From CAYWTX01 sp964461295 (GTDB lineage Bacteria > Planctomycetota > Phycisphaerae > SM23-33): 14,365 nucleotides of DNA. Shown here piece by piece: positions 5,610 through 13,160 of the stretch. The notes below the pieces were generated by a model, which was not told the DNA's origin, searched no databases, and was given only the letters and a program-made list of their open reading frames with translations. Where the stretch lies: assembly GCA_964461295.1 (NCBI GenBank), contig CAYWTX010000050.1, positions 1 through 14,365 on the forward strand, written 5' to 3'. Numbering within the stretch: the stretch's first letter is position 1; each line of letters opens with the position of its first letter. The position numbers and the translations under genes are program-made.

Positions 5610-7117
5610 CGCCGGCGGCCGCGAACATCCTGGAACTGTCCGCCCTGGAGTTGCGGGAGGCGATCGCGGCGGGGCGGGTGTCGGCCGAGGAGGCGGCGCG
5701 GGCGTACCTGGCGGCGATCGAAGCCCGCGAGGGCGAGATCGGCGCGTACAACGAGGTGCTCGCGGAACGGGCGATCGAGCGGGCGAGGGCCGTGGACGCC
5801 GCGCGGTCGGCGGGGCGGGCGCTGGGTCGGCTGGGCGGCGTGCCGGTGGCGGTGAAGGACAACATCTGCACCGCGGCGGGGCGGACGACGTGCTCGTCGA
5901 AGATCCTGGCGGACTTCCGCGCGCCGTACGACGCGACGGTCGCGGCGAGGCTCGACGCCGCCGGCGCGGTGTTGCTGGGCAAGACCAACTGCGACGAGTT
6001 CGCGATGGGCAGCTCGACGGAGAACAGCGGGTTCCGCCCGACGCGCAACCCGTGGGATACGCGGCGCGTGCCGGGTGGATCGTCGGGCGGCTCGGCCGCG
6101 GCGGTGGCGGCGCGGATGTGCGCCGCCGCGCTGGGCAGCGACACCGGCGGGTCGATCCGCCAGCCGGCGGCGTTCTGCGGCGTGGTGGGCCTGAAGCCCA
6201 CGTACGGGCGCGTGAGCCGCTACGGCCTGGTCGCGTACGGGTCGAGCCTGGACCAGATCGGCCCGCTGGCGCGCGACGTGGCCGACGCGGCGCTGCTGAC
6301 CGGGGTGATCGCCGGGCACGACAGGCACGACGCCACTTCCGTGCCGCACGACGTGCCGGACTACCTCGCCGAACTGGACACGCCGCCGGAGGGCCTGCGC
6401 GTCGGCCTGCCGGAGGAGTTCTACTCCGCCGCGCTGGACGGCGAGATCCACGCGGTCCTTCGCGCGGCCGCGAAGGCCTACGAGGCGGCGGGGGCGAAGC
6501 TGGTGGAGGTATCGCTGCCGCACAGCCGCATCGACGTGGGCGAGGGCGGATCGCTGTCCAGCTACGCCGTGGCGTGCTACTACATCGTGGCGATGGCCGA
6601 GGCATCGAGCAACCTGGCCCGCTACGACGGCGTGCACTACGGGCATCGCACGGCCCGGGCGTGCGAGGACATCATCGAGTTGTACAGCCGCAGCCGGGCC
6701 GAGGGGTTCGGCGCGGAGGTGAAGCGGCGGATCATGCTCGGGGCGTACACGCTGTCGGCAGGGTACTACGAGGCGTACTACCACAAGGCCCTGAAGGTTC
6801 GGCGGCTGATCAAGGAGGACTTCGACAAGGCATTCGCCGCTTGCGACGTGCTGTTGTGTCCGGCCGCGCCGACGCTGCCGTTCCGGCTGGGCGAGAAGAC
6901 GGCCGACCCGCTGACGATGTACCTGGCGGACATCTACACGATCAGCGTGAACCTGGCGGGTCTGCCGGGTCTGTCGCTGCCGGCGGGGGTATCCGGGAGC
7001 GGCCTGCCGATCGGGATGCAGCTCATCGGTCCGGTGTTCAGCGAGGAGGCGCTCTTCCGCGCCGGGCGGCTGTACGAGAAGGCGTCGGGCGTGTGCCGGC
7101 TGCGACCGAAGGGGTAA
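5606..7117 (+). CDS. gatA: Aspartyl/glutamyl-tRNA amidotransferase subunit A
   Basis: Glutaminase subunit of GatCAB. It releases ammonia from glutamine, and the ammonia is channelled to GatB for amidation of the aminoacyl-tRNA. The 503-residue product belongs to the amidase-signature family. The catalytic Ser-cisSer-Lys set is present: K84 in PVAVKDN, S159 in PGGSSGGS and S183 in GSDTGGSIRQPA, followed by GLKPTYGRVSRYG. The C-terminal part has the expected DVLLCPAAPTLPF and LPGLSLPAG. The length is normal. The start is GTG overlapping the gatC stop (GTGA), and no better start is needed. The family can be confused with other amidases, but gatC directly upstream settles the assignment. Confidence 0.96.
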   Translation: MTPAAANILELSALELREAIAAGRVSAEEAARAYLAAIEAREGEIGAYNEVLAERAIERARAVDAARSAGRALGRLGGVPVAVKDNICTAAGRTTCSSKILADFRAPYDATVAARLDAAGAVLLGKTNCDEFAMGSSTENSGFRPTRNPWDTRRVPGGSSGGSAAAVAARMCAAALGSDTGGSIRQPAAFCGVVGLKPTYGRVSRYGLVAYGSSLDQIGPLARDVADAALLTGVIAGHDRHDATSVPHDVPDYLAELDTPPEGLRVGLPEEFYSAALDGEIHAVLRAAAKAYEAAGAKLVEVSLPHSRIDVGEGGSLSSYAVACYYIVAMAEASSNLARYDGVHYGHRTARACEDIIELYSRSRAEGFGAEVKRRIMLGAYTLSAGYYEAYYHKALKVRRLIKEDFDKAFAACDVLLCPAAPTLPFRLGEKTADPLTMYLADIYTISVNLAGLPGLSLPAGVSGSGLPIGMQLIGPVFSEEALFRAGRLYEKASGVCRLRPKG

Positions 7118-7271
7118 TCGCCGCGGGCAAATCAACCACCCCCCCAGCCGTCGCCGATATCACTAGAGAGATGAAGCGGACACCCCTGCCTGCGGCCAGT
7201 CGGCCCTTTGGAGACCGCGCCACGCGAGGGGTCGCGCCGTCAGAGGGCGGGATGCCCGGCGGCAAGACCGC

Positions 7272-7300
7272 TTGAACGGCTGCCCGCCGCCCCATACAAT
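7272..7300 (+). promoter_or_regulatory. Candidate sigma70-type promoter of clpC
   Basis: TTGAAC (7272-7277) and TACAAT (7295-7300) are 17 bp apart, matching the -35 consensus at 4 of 6 and the -10 at 5 of 6. Transcription would begin near 7307, leaving a leader of about 87 nt that contains two hairpins. I see no CIRCE element and no CtsR-type heptad repeat, so control by HrcA or CtsR is not supported. Confidence 0.6.
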
Positions 7301-7343
7301 GACGTGCGGCGGCCCGAGGCGCCCGAGGCGATTTCATCTGTGA

Positions 7344-7376
7344 CCGCCGATGTCGGCGGCAGGCCCCGTTGGGGCC
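7344..7376 (+). promoter_or_regulatory. Double hairpin in the clpC leader, abutting the ribosome binding site
   Basis: CCGCCGA-TG-TCGGCGG (7344-7359) is a perfect 7-bp palindrome. GGCCCC-GTT-GGGGCC (7362-7376) is a perfect 6-bp stem with a 3-nt loop. The Shine-Dalgarno GGGGAG starts at the next base (7377). Such an arrangement could gate translation, for example with temperature or by a protein. No known leader class is recognised. Confidence 0.5.
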
Positions 7377-7393
7377 GGGGAGCAAGACAGACG

Positions 7394-9937
7394 ATGTTCG
7401 AGCGATTCACGGAACGAGCGAGGAAGGTGATGGCGCTGGCCAACCAGGAGGCGCAGCGGTTCAACCACGAGTACATCGGCACGGAGCACATCCTGCTGGG
7501 CCTGGTCAAGGAGGGTTCCGGCGTCGGCGCCAACGTGCTGAAGAATCTCGGCGTGGACCTGCATAAGGTCCGCATGGAGGTCGAGAAGCTGGTGAAGCCC
7601 GGGCCGGACATGGTCACGATGGGGAAGTTGCCGCAGACCCCGCGTGCCAAGAAGGTCATCGAGTATTCGATCGAGGAAGCCCGGAACCTCAACCACAACT
7701 ACGTGGGAACCGAGCACATTCTTCTGGGCCTGCTGCGCGAGCACGACGGCGTGGCGGCCATCGTCCTGATGAACCTGGGCCTGAAGCTCGATGAAGTTCG
7801 CGAGGAAGTGCTCAACCTGCTGGGGGCCGGCGTGGAGCCCGACGAGGCCGCCGCGACCGCCGGGGTGCCGGGCCAGCCCGAAGCCGCCCAGCGCCGCACC
7901 AAGAGCAAGACGCCCGCGTTGGACAACTTCGGGCGTGACCTGACCGAGTTGGCCCGCGAGGGGCAACTGGACCCGGTGATCGGGCGCGCCAACGAGATCG
8001 AGCGCGTGGTGCAGGTGCTCTGCCGGCGCACCAAGAACAACCCCGTGCTGCTGGGCGAGGCGGGCGTGGGCAAGACCGCCATTGTCGAGGGACTCGCCCA
8101 GCAGATCATCGGCAACGAGGTGCCGGAACTGCTGCGCGACCGGCGCATCGTGGCGCTGGACCTTGCGATGATGGTGGCGGGCACGAAGTACCGCGGGCAG
8201 TTCGAGGAGCGCATCAAGGCCGTGATGAGCGAGGTGCGCCGCGCCAAGAACGTGATCCTGTTCATCGACGAGTTGCACACGCTGGTGGGCGCCGGCGGGG
8301 CCGAGGGCGCCATCGACGCCGCCAACGTGCTCAAGCCGTCGCTCTCGCGCGGCGAGATCCAGTGCATCGGCGCCACCACGATGGACGAATACCGCAAGTA
8401 CATCGAGAAGGACGGCGCCCTGGAGCGGCGGTTCCAGACGATCATCGTCGCCCCGCCCAACAAGGAGGAGACCATCGGCATCCTCCGAGGCCTGCGCGAC
8501 CGCTACGAGGCCCATCACCGCGTCCGCTTCACCGACGAGGCGCTCGACCGCGCCGTCGATCTCTCCAGCCGGTACATCACCGGGCGCGTGCAGCCCGACA
8601 AGGCCATCGACGTCATCGACGAGGCCGGCGCCCGCGTGCGGCTCAAGAGCATGACCAAGCCGCCGAACCTGGCCGCCCTGGAGGCCGACATCAGCAAGCT
8701 CCAGGTCGAGAAGGACGATGCCGTCAAGAACGCCGACTACGAGCGGGCGGCCGAGCTTCGCGACCAGGCCGAGCAACTCCGCCTGCGCAAGGAACAGATC
8801 AAGGAGGAGTGGAAGCGGAAAGCGGCCGAGGCCGGCGGACTCGTCGACGGCGAGGTCATCGGCGAGGTCGTCAGCAAGATGACCGGCGTGCCGCTGACGC
8901 GCCTGGCCAAGGAAGAGGCCCTGCGCCTGCTGGAGCTGGAGGCCGAACTGCACAAGCGCGTGGTCAGCCAGCACGAGGCGATCTCGGCGGTGGCCAAGAG
9001 CATCCGCCGCGCCCGCAGCGGCCTGAAGGACCCGCGCCGCCCGATGGGCAGCTTCATCTTCGCCGGCCCGTCCGGCGTGGGCAAAACGCTGCTGTCGAAG
9101 GCCCTCGCCGAGTTCATGTTCGGCGACGAGGACACCCTTATCCAGATCGACATGTCGGAGTACATGGAGAAGCACAACGTGTCGCGCCTCATCGGCGCCC
9201 CGCCCGGATACGTCGGCTACGAGGAAGGCGGCCAGCTCACCGAGCGCATCCGCCGCCGGCCCTACGCCGTCGTCCTGCTCGACGAAATCGAGAAGGCGCA
9301 TCCGGACGTCTTCAACATGCTCCTGCAGATCATGGAGGAAGGGCACCTGACCGACTCGTTCGGGCGGCGAGTGGACTTCCGCAACACCATCGTGATCCTG
9401 ACGACGAACATCGGCGCCGAACTGATCAAGAGCGGCGGCGGGTTCGGCTTCGCCAAACGCGACGACGAAACCACCTACGAGAAAATGAAGGATCTGCTCC
9501 ACAAGGAGGTGGAGCGCCACTTCCGGCCGGAGTTCCTCAACCGGCTGGACGACACCATCGTTTTCAAGGCCCTGTCGCGGAACGACCTGACGACGATCGT
9601 GGACTACGAGTTGCGGAAGGTGCGGCAGCGTCTGGCCGAGCACGGGCTGGACCTGGAACTGACCGCGGAGGCCCGCGAGTTCCTGATTGAGAAGGGGTAC
9701 AACCCCGACTTCGGCGCCCGGCCGCTGCGGCGGGCGATCGAGCACCACGTGGAGGACCCCATCAGCGAGGAGATCCTCCGCGGCGGGTACAAGGACAAGG
9801 CGAAGATCCTGGTTTCGGTCCGCAAGGAAGAAGGGGCCGAGGAGAAGTCCCACCTGTACTTCGAAGGGGTGGGCGAGAGGGCGGCGAAGCCCGATCCGGC
9901 CGCGCGGCAACTACAGGAGGTTCACGAGGGAACGTGA
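7394..9937 (+). CDS. clpC: ATP-dependent protease ATPase subunit ClpC
   Basis: Hsp100 AAA+ unfoldase that feeds proteins to the ClpP peptidase. The 847-residue product is complete. It has two Clp N repeats (about 1-145), AAA1 with Walker A GEAGVGKT (221-228), Walker B ending E292 (VILFIDE) and ERRF (344-347), and a UVR-type coiled segment (KNADYERAAELRDQAEQL, about 445-462). AAA2 has Walker A GPSGVGKT (558-565), pore loop GYVGYEEGG (605-613) and Walker B VVLLDE, followed by the D2-small domain (RPEFLNRLDD onward). GGFGF near 682-686 sits where the ClpP-binding loop lies. The UVR segment and short middle region separate it from ClpB and ClpA. ATG 7394 fits the family start MFERFTERAR; GGAG ends 11 nt before it. 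No mcsA, mcsB or ctsR is adjacent. Confidence 0.96.
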   Translation: MFERFTERARKVMALANQEAQRFNHEYIGTEHILLGLVKEGSGVGANVLKNLGVDLHKVRMEVEKLVKPGPDMVTMGKLPQTPRAKKVIEYSIEEARNLNHNYVGTEHILLGLLREHDGVAAIVLMNLGLKLDEVREEVLNLLGAGVEPDEAAATAGVPGQPEAAQRRTKSKTPALDNFGRDLTELAREGQLDPVIGRANEIERVVQVLCRRTKNNPVLLGEAGVGKTAIVEGLAQQIIGNEVPELLRDRRIVALDLAMMVAGTKYRGQFEERIKAVMSEVRRAKNVILFIDELHTLVGAGGAEGAIDAANVLKPSLSRGEIQCIGATTMDEYRKYIEKDGALERRFQTIIVAPPNKEETIGILRGLRDRYEAHHRVRFTDEALDRAVDLSSRYITGRVQPDKAIDVIDEAGARVRLKSMTKPPNLAALEADISKLQVEKDDAVKNADYERAAELRDQAEQLRLRKEQIKEEWKRKAAEAGGLVDGEVIGEVVSKMTGVPLTRLAKEEALRLLELEAELHKRVVSQHEAISAVAKSIRRARSGLKDPRRPMGSFIFAGPSGVGKTLLSKALAEFMFGDEDTLIQIDMSEYMEKHNVSRLIGAPPGYVGYEEGGQLTERIRRRPYAVVLLDEIEKAHPDVFNMLLQIMEEGHLTDSFGRRVDFRNTIVILTTNIGAELIKSGGGFGFAKRDDETTYEKMKDLLHKEVERHFRPEFLNRLDDTIVFKALSRNDLTTIVDYELRKVRQRLAEHGLDLELTAEAREFLIEKGYNPDFGARPLRRAIEHHVEDPISEEILRGGYKDKAKILVSVRKEEGAEEKSHLYFEGVGERAAKPDPAARQLQEVHEGT

Positions 9938-9970
9938 CAGTTGCCGGCTGCCGATTGTCGGTTGACGAAC

Positions 9971-10012
9971 AAGGGCTTGCGTGTTCGAAGGAGCACGCAG
10001 GCTCTTTCTCTT
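9971..10012 (+). terminator. Rho-independent terminator after clpC
   Basis: AAGGGCTTGCGTG (9971-9983) pairs with CACGCAGGCTCTT (9994-10006), allowing two G-U pairs, around a 10-nt loop. A T-rich tail TTTCTCTT follows. It begins 34 bp after the clpC stop and should separate clpC from the glycosidase gene. Confidence 0.8.
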
Positions 10013-10042
10013 GGCGCAGGGAGAGTGCTCAGCATTCAATGA

Positions 10043-10123
10043 CCGGTGTCCAAGGCGGGGCGGTCGGCAGCCGGCTTGCCTTTCGGCGGCGTCCTCTGCT
10101 CCGCCGCGGGTGTTGGACACCGG
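10043..10123. repeat. Intergenic palindromic element upstream of the GH20-like gene
   Basis: CCGGTGTCCAA (10043-10053) and TTGGACACCGG (10113-10123) form an exact 11-bp inverted repeat around about 59 bp of GC-rich sequence. The similarity extends imperfectly outward (CTCAA against TTGAG). The rest of 9938-10175 holds only the clpC terminator and no convincing gene. This could be a small MITE-like or REP-like element. Confidence 0.55.
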
Positions 10124-10175
10124 GTGTTGAGTACGGGATGCTTCGTCTGTTCCTGACCGGAAGGGCCCCTGACGG

Positions 10176-12011
10176 ATGAGCGCCTTCGACGACCTTCTCG
10201 TTCCTCCTCGCCGCGTCGCCGTTGGCGACGGCGTGTTTCGGTGGCCGTCGCGGGCGACCCTCGCCTGCGCGGACGCGGCCGACGCTCTGCCGCTGGGGCA
10301 ACTCGCCGACGACCTGAGGGCTCGCCTGGGCTTGCGGGCGCGGGTCGTGCCCGCGGCGTGCGAAGGGGCGACGCTGACCGTCGGGCGAGCCGACGCGTCG
10401 CTCGGCGCCGAAGGCTACCGCGTCGCGATTGCCTCCGACGCGATCCGCGTCACTTCGCCCGCGGCGGCGGGCGCCTACCACGCGGTGCAGACACTTCGTG
10501 AAAGCCTGCTCGGTGACGGTTGTCTCCCCCGCGGCGTCATCGAGGATGCCCCCGACTTCCCTCGCCGCGGCGTGTACCTGGACTGCTCGCGCGGCAAGGT
10601 GCCCAGGCTTGCCACGCTCAAGGCGCTCGTCGAGCGCCTCGCCGGCTGGAAGATCAACGAACTCCAACTCTACGTCGAGGACGTCTTCACCTTCCGCCGT
10701 CACCCGCTCATCGGGCGCGGGCACTCGCCGCTGACGCCGCGCGAGGTCCTCGCCCTGCAAGCCCACTGCAAGCTGCACCACGTGCGGCTGGTCGGGTCGC
10801 TGGCCAGCTTCGGTCACATGGAACGCATCCTCTGCCTGCCTGCCTACCAGGAGCTCGGCGAGTTGCCCGGCTACCAGGGACATGTCGGAGGCAGCACGCT
10901 GGACCCCACCAACCCGCTCAGCATCCGCCTTGTCGAGGAACTGTACGAGGAGTTCGTGCCGCTGCACGAGGCCGTCGACTTCAACGCCTGCTGCGACGAG
11001 ACGTGGGAGTTGGGCAAGGGTCGGAGCAAGCGGCGGGCCGACGAGATCGGCGTCGGCCGGGTCTACCTGGAGTTCCTGCTTAAGCTGCATGCCCTGCTGG
11101 CGCGGCACGGCAAGCGGATGAACGTCTGGGCCGACATCGTGCTGGAACACCCCGAACTTCTCGGCGAGGTGCCGCGCGACATCGTCATGCTGAACTGGGA
11201 CTACAACGTCGGGGGCACGCGCATCGCCCGCACGAACGAGATCGCCGCGGCCGGTCTGGCGCTGGTGGTCTGCCCCGGCACGAGCAGTTGGCAGACGCAC
11301 GGCACGCGTCTGGCCAACGCGATGGGGAACGTCGCCGAGGCGGCCGAGCAAGGCAGGCGGCATGGCGCGGAGGGGCTGCTGAACACCGACTGGGGCGACA
11401 GCGGGCACCGCAACCTGCTGGGGGCCAGCCTGCACGGTTTCGCCCACGGCGCCGCGCACGCGTGGAACGGCGCCGCCGTGGACGACGCGACGTTCACGCG
11501 GCGGTTCGCCCGGGCCGTCTACGGCGACGCGGACGGCTCGATCGCGGATTTCCTCCGCGTCCTGGGGCGCAGTTATGTCACGTGCGGCGCGCCGCACTTC
11601 AACGAGTGCGCCCTCTACCACGCCCTGGTCGAACCGCTCGCGGGCGCGGGCGAAGGCAAGAAGAGCCGCATCGACACGATCACCGCCGACGGCGCGAGCC
11701 AGGTGATGGCGGACCTGGCAGCATCGAAGGCTCCCGTTGCCTCGCGGCCCCTGGCCGCCTTCGAGTCGCTCGCCCTTGAGGAGCTTGCCTTCGCCTCCCG
11801 CATGGACATCGCCGCGTGCAATCGCGTCCTTCTCGCCAAGTCGGTGCGGTCGGGCGTCGCGCCCCCGGCCGCCGACCTTCGCGCCCACGGCGAGGAGCTG
11901 GCCGTTGTCGCCGCCGACCTCGAACGCCTCTGGCTGGCGCGCAACAAGCGCGCGCGCCTCAACGCCAACCTCGACCTCATTCGCCTCGCCAGGGACGAAG
12001 CGATGATGTAG
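10176..12011 (+). CDS. GH20-like beta-N-acetylhexosaminidase family protein
   Basis: Probable exo-acting glycosidase removing beta-linked N-acetylhexosamines. The 611-residue product has the family layout. An N-terminal alpha/beta domain (about 10-125) ends in AGAYHAVQTLRE. A TIM-barrel region follows from RGVYLDCSRGKVPRLATLKA (131-150) through KINELQLYVED, SFGHMERI (211-218) and the Asp-Glu pair D274-E275 in CCDETWELGKGRS. In GH20 enzymes such a pair positions the substrate acetamido group and acts as general acid. A C-terminal helical region follows from about 490. No signal peptide is seen, so it should be cytoplasmic, which fits turnover of imported or recycled sugars. GGAAGGG lies about 10 nt before the ATG. 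Substrate is not determinable; the family call is from motif pattern only. Confidence 0.75.
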   Translation: MSAFDDLLVPPRRVAVGDGVFRWPSRATLACADAADALPLGQLADDLRARLGLRARVVPAACEGATLTVGRADASLGAEGYRVAIASDAIRVTSPAAAGAYHAVQTLRESLLGDGCLPRGVIEDAPDFPRRGVYLDCSRGKVPRLATLKALVERLAGWKINELQLYVEDVFTFRRHPLIGRGHSPLTPREVLALQAHCKLHHVRLVGSLASFGHMERILCLPAYQELGELPGYQGHVGGSTLDPTNPLSIRLVEELYEEFVPLHEAVDFNACCDETWELGKGRSKRRADEIGVGRVYLEFLLKLHALLARHGKRMNVWADIVLEHPELLGEVPRDIVMLNWDYNVGGTRIARTNEIAAAGLALVVCPGTSSWQTHGTRLANAMGNVAEAAEQGRRHGAEGLLNTDWGDSGHRNLLGASLHGFAHGAAHAWNGAAVDDATFTRRFARAVYGDADGSIADFLRVLGRSYVTCGAPHFNECALYHALVEPLAGAGEGKKSRIDTITADGASQVMADLAASKAPVASRPLAAFESLALEELAFASRMDIAACNRVLLAKSVRSGVAPPAADLRAHGEELAVVAADLERLWLARNKRARLNANLDLIRLARDEAMM

Positions 12012-12040
12012 GCTATCGCGAGAAGAGGACAAAGGCCCGC

Positions 12041-12139
12041 ACAGAGGCGCAGAGGGACAGAGGCAGGATGGAGAAACCGCCCTTCCGGTCTTCTCTGAGA
12101 AACCTTTCTGTTCTTACCTCCGGCCCTCCGCGCCTGTGT
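12041..12139. repeat. Imperfect inverted repeat between the GH20-like gene and proC
   Basis: ACAGAGGCGCAGAGG (12041-12055) pairs with CCTCCGCGCCTGTGT (12125-12139) at 13 of 15 positions. Purine-rich ACAGAGG-type words repeat several times inside. It fills most of the gap between the two genes and looks like a dispersed intergenic element. It contains no credible ORF. Confidence 0.5.
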
Positions 12140-12177
12140 GTGGTTGTCCGGCCTCTGCGTTTACAGGAGATGCCTCC

Positions 12178-12984
12178 ATGGCGGATCACCAGTTCGGCAT
12201 CATCGGCGGCGGGAACATGGCCGAGGCCATCCTGCGCGGCGTACTCGCCGCCAGCGTGATCAATCGCAACACGGTCATCGTTTCGGAGCCGAAGTACGAG
12301 CGGCGGCAGTTCCTCACGCGCGAGTTGCAGATCAAGTGCGTCGACGACAACCTCGCGGCCGCCGCCTGCCCGCGGATTCTCCTGGCCGTCAAGCCGCAGA
12401 TGATGGGCGAGGTGCTGCTCCAGGCCGCCCGCAACGTCGCCGCCGACGCCACGGTGATCTCCATCGCGGCCGGAATCTCCACCGCCTTCCTCGACCAGCG
12501 CCTCGGGGAGCGCGGGCACATCATCCGCACCATGCCCAACACGCCCATGCTGGTGAGCGCCGGCATGACGGCCATTGCTCCCGGCCCGCGCGCCACGCGC
12601 GACGAGGTCTTGTGGGCGGAGAAGCTTTTCTCCGCATGCGGCAAGGTCGTCACCGTCCCGGAGCGCATGATGGACGCCGTGACCGCCATCAGCGGCTCGG
12701 GACCGGCCTACGTGTTCTACCTCATCGAGGCGATGATCGCCGCCGGCGCGGAGGAGGGCCTGCCGCCCGACACGGCGGCGATGCTGGCGACCGAGACGGC
12801 CGCGGGCGCGGTGAAACTCCTGGCCGAGTCGAGGGAACGGCCCGAGGTGCTTCGCCTTCGCGTGACCAGCCCGGGCGGCACGACCCAGGCGGCCATCTCC
12901 TGCATGGACAACGCCGGAGTGAAGGGCTGCATGGTGGCGGCCATTCGCGCCGCGGCGGCCCGAAGCCGCGAACTGGGGAAATGA
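12178..12984 (+). CDS. proC: Pyrroline-5-carboxylate reductase
   Basis: Cytosolic enzyme for the last step of proline synthesis, reducing 1-pyrroline-5-carboxylate with NAD(P)H. The 268-residue product has the N-terminal Rossmann motif FGIIGGGNMAEAI (6-18), AVKPQ (70-74), RTMPNTP (117-123), the dimer/active-site motif AISGSGPAY (170-178) and the substrate-binding TSPGGTT (230-236). The length is typical. ATG 12178 has AGGAGA 7 nt upstream; an in-frame start at 12136 would add 14 unconserved residues. It is separated from the GH20-like gene by a repeat element and probably has its own transcription. Nothing is abnormal. Confidence 0.96.
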   Translation: MADHQFGIIGGGNMAEAILRGVLAASVINRNTVIVSEPKYERRQFLTRELQIKCVDDNLAAAACPRILLAVKPQMMGEVLLQAARNVAADATVISIAAGISTAFLDQRLGERGHIIRTMPNTPMLVSAGMTAIAPGPRATRDEVLWAEKLFSACGKVVTVPERMMDAVTAISGSGPAYVFYLIEAMIAAGAEEGLPPDTAAMLATETAAGAVKLLAESRERPEVLRLRVTSPGGTTQAAISCMDNAGVKGCMVAAIRAAAARSRELGK

Positions 12985-13079
12985 AGGCGGCGACGGGGAG
13001 CGCGGGTGGCCGCGGATGGGCCGACGGGACGTCCGGCGAAGTTGAAGGCCCGGCCCCCGCGCGGCGGGTCATTCCGCCA

Positions 13080-13107
13080 TTGGCGTAACGGCCCTTGGCG
13101 GTACAAT
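13080..13107 (+). promoter_or_regulatory. Candidate promoter of the ADP-ribosylglycohydrolase-fold gene
   Basis: TTGGCG (13080-13085) and TACAAT (13102-13107) are 16 bp apart; the -10 matches the consensus at 5 of 6. Transcription would start near 13114. The upstream stretch from the proC stop (12985-13079) is GC-rich and shows no clear terminator or gene. Confidence 0.5.
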
Positions 13108-13112
13108 GGCAT

Positions 13113-13142
13113 GCAAGCGGAATGGATGAACGGTCCGCTTGC
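13113..13142 (+). promoter_or_regulatory. 5'-end hairpin before the ribosome binding site of the last gene
   Basis: GCAAGCGGA (13113-13121) and TCCGCTTGC (13134-13142) are a perfect 9-bp inverted repeat with a 12-nt loop. It starts at the predicted first transcribed base and ends just before AAGGGAGG (13146-13153). It may stabilise the message or be a regulator site. Confidence 0.5.
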
Positions 13143-13160
13143 TTCAAGGGAGGATCCGCG

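Noticed and set aside
5234..7135. 633-codon minus-strand ORF over gatA
   Set aside because: GC-rich antisense shadow. Its product is Arg/Ala/His-rich without motifs, while the plus strand encodes an intact GatA.
7334..9910. 858-codon minus-strand ORF over clpC
   Set aside because: Long antisense frame caused by third-position GC bias. No recognisable motif, and the plus strand is full-length ClpC.
10029..12032. 667-codon minus-strand ORF over the GH20-like gene
   Set aside because: Antisense shadow with low-complexity composition and no start signals.
12138..13088. 316-codon plus-strand ORF overlapping proC in another frame
   Set aside because: His/Arg/Gly-rich frame-shifted reading of proC; the proC frame has all family motifs.
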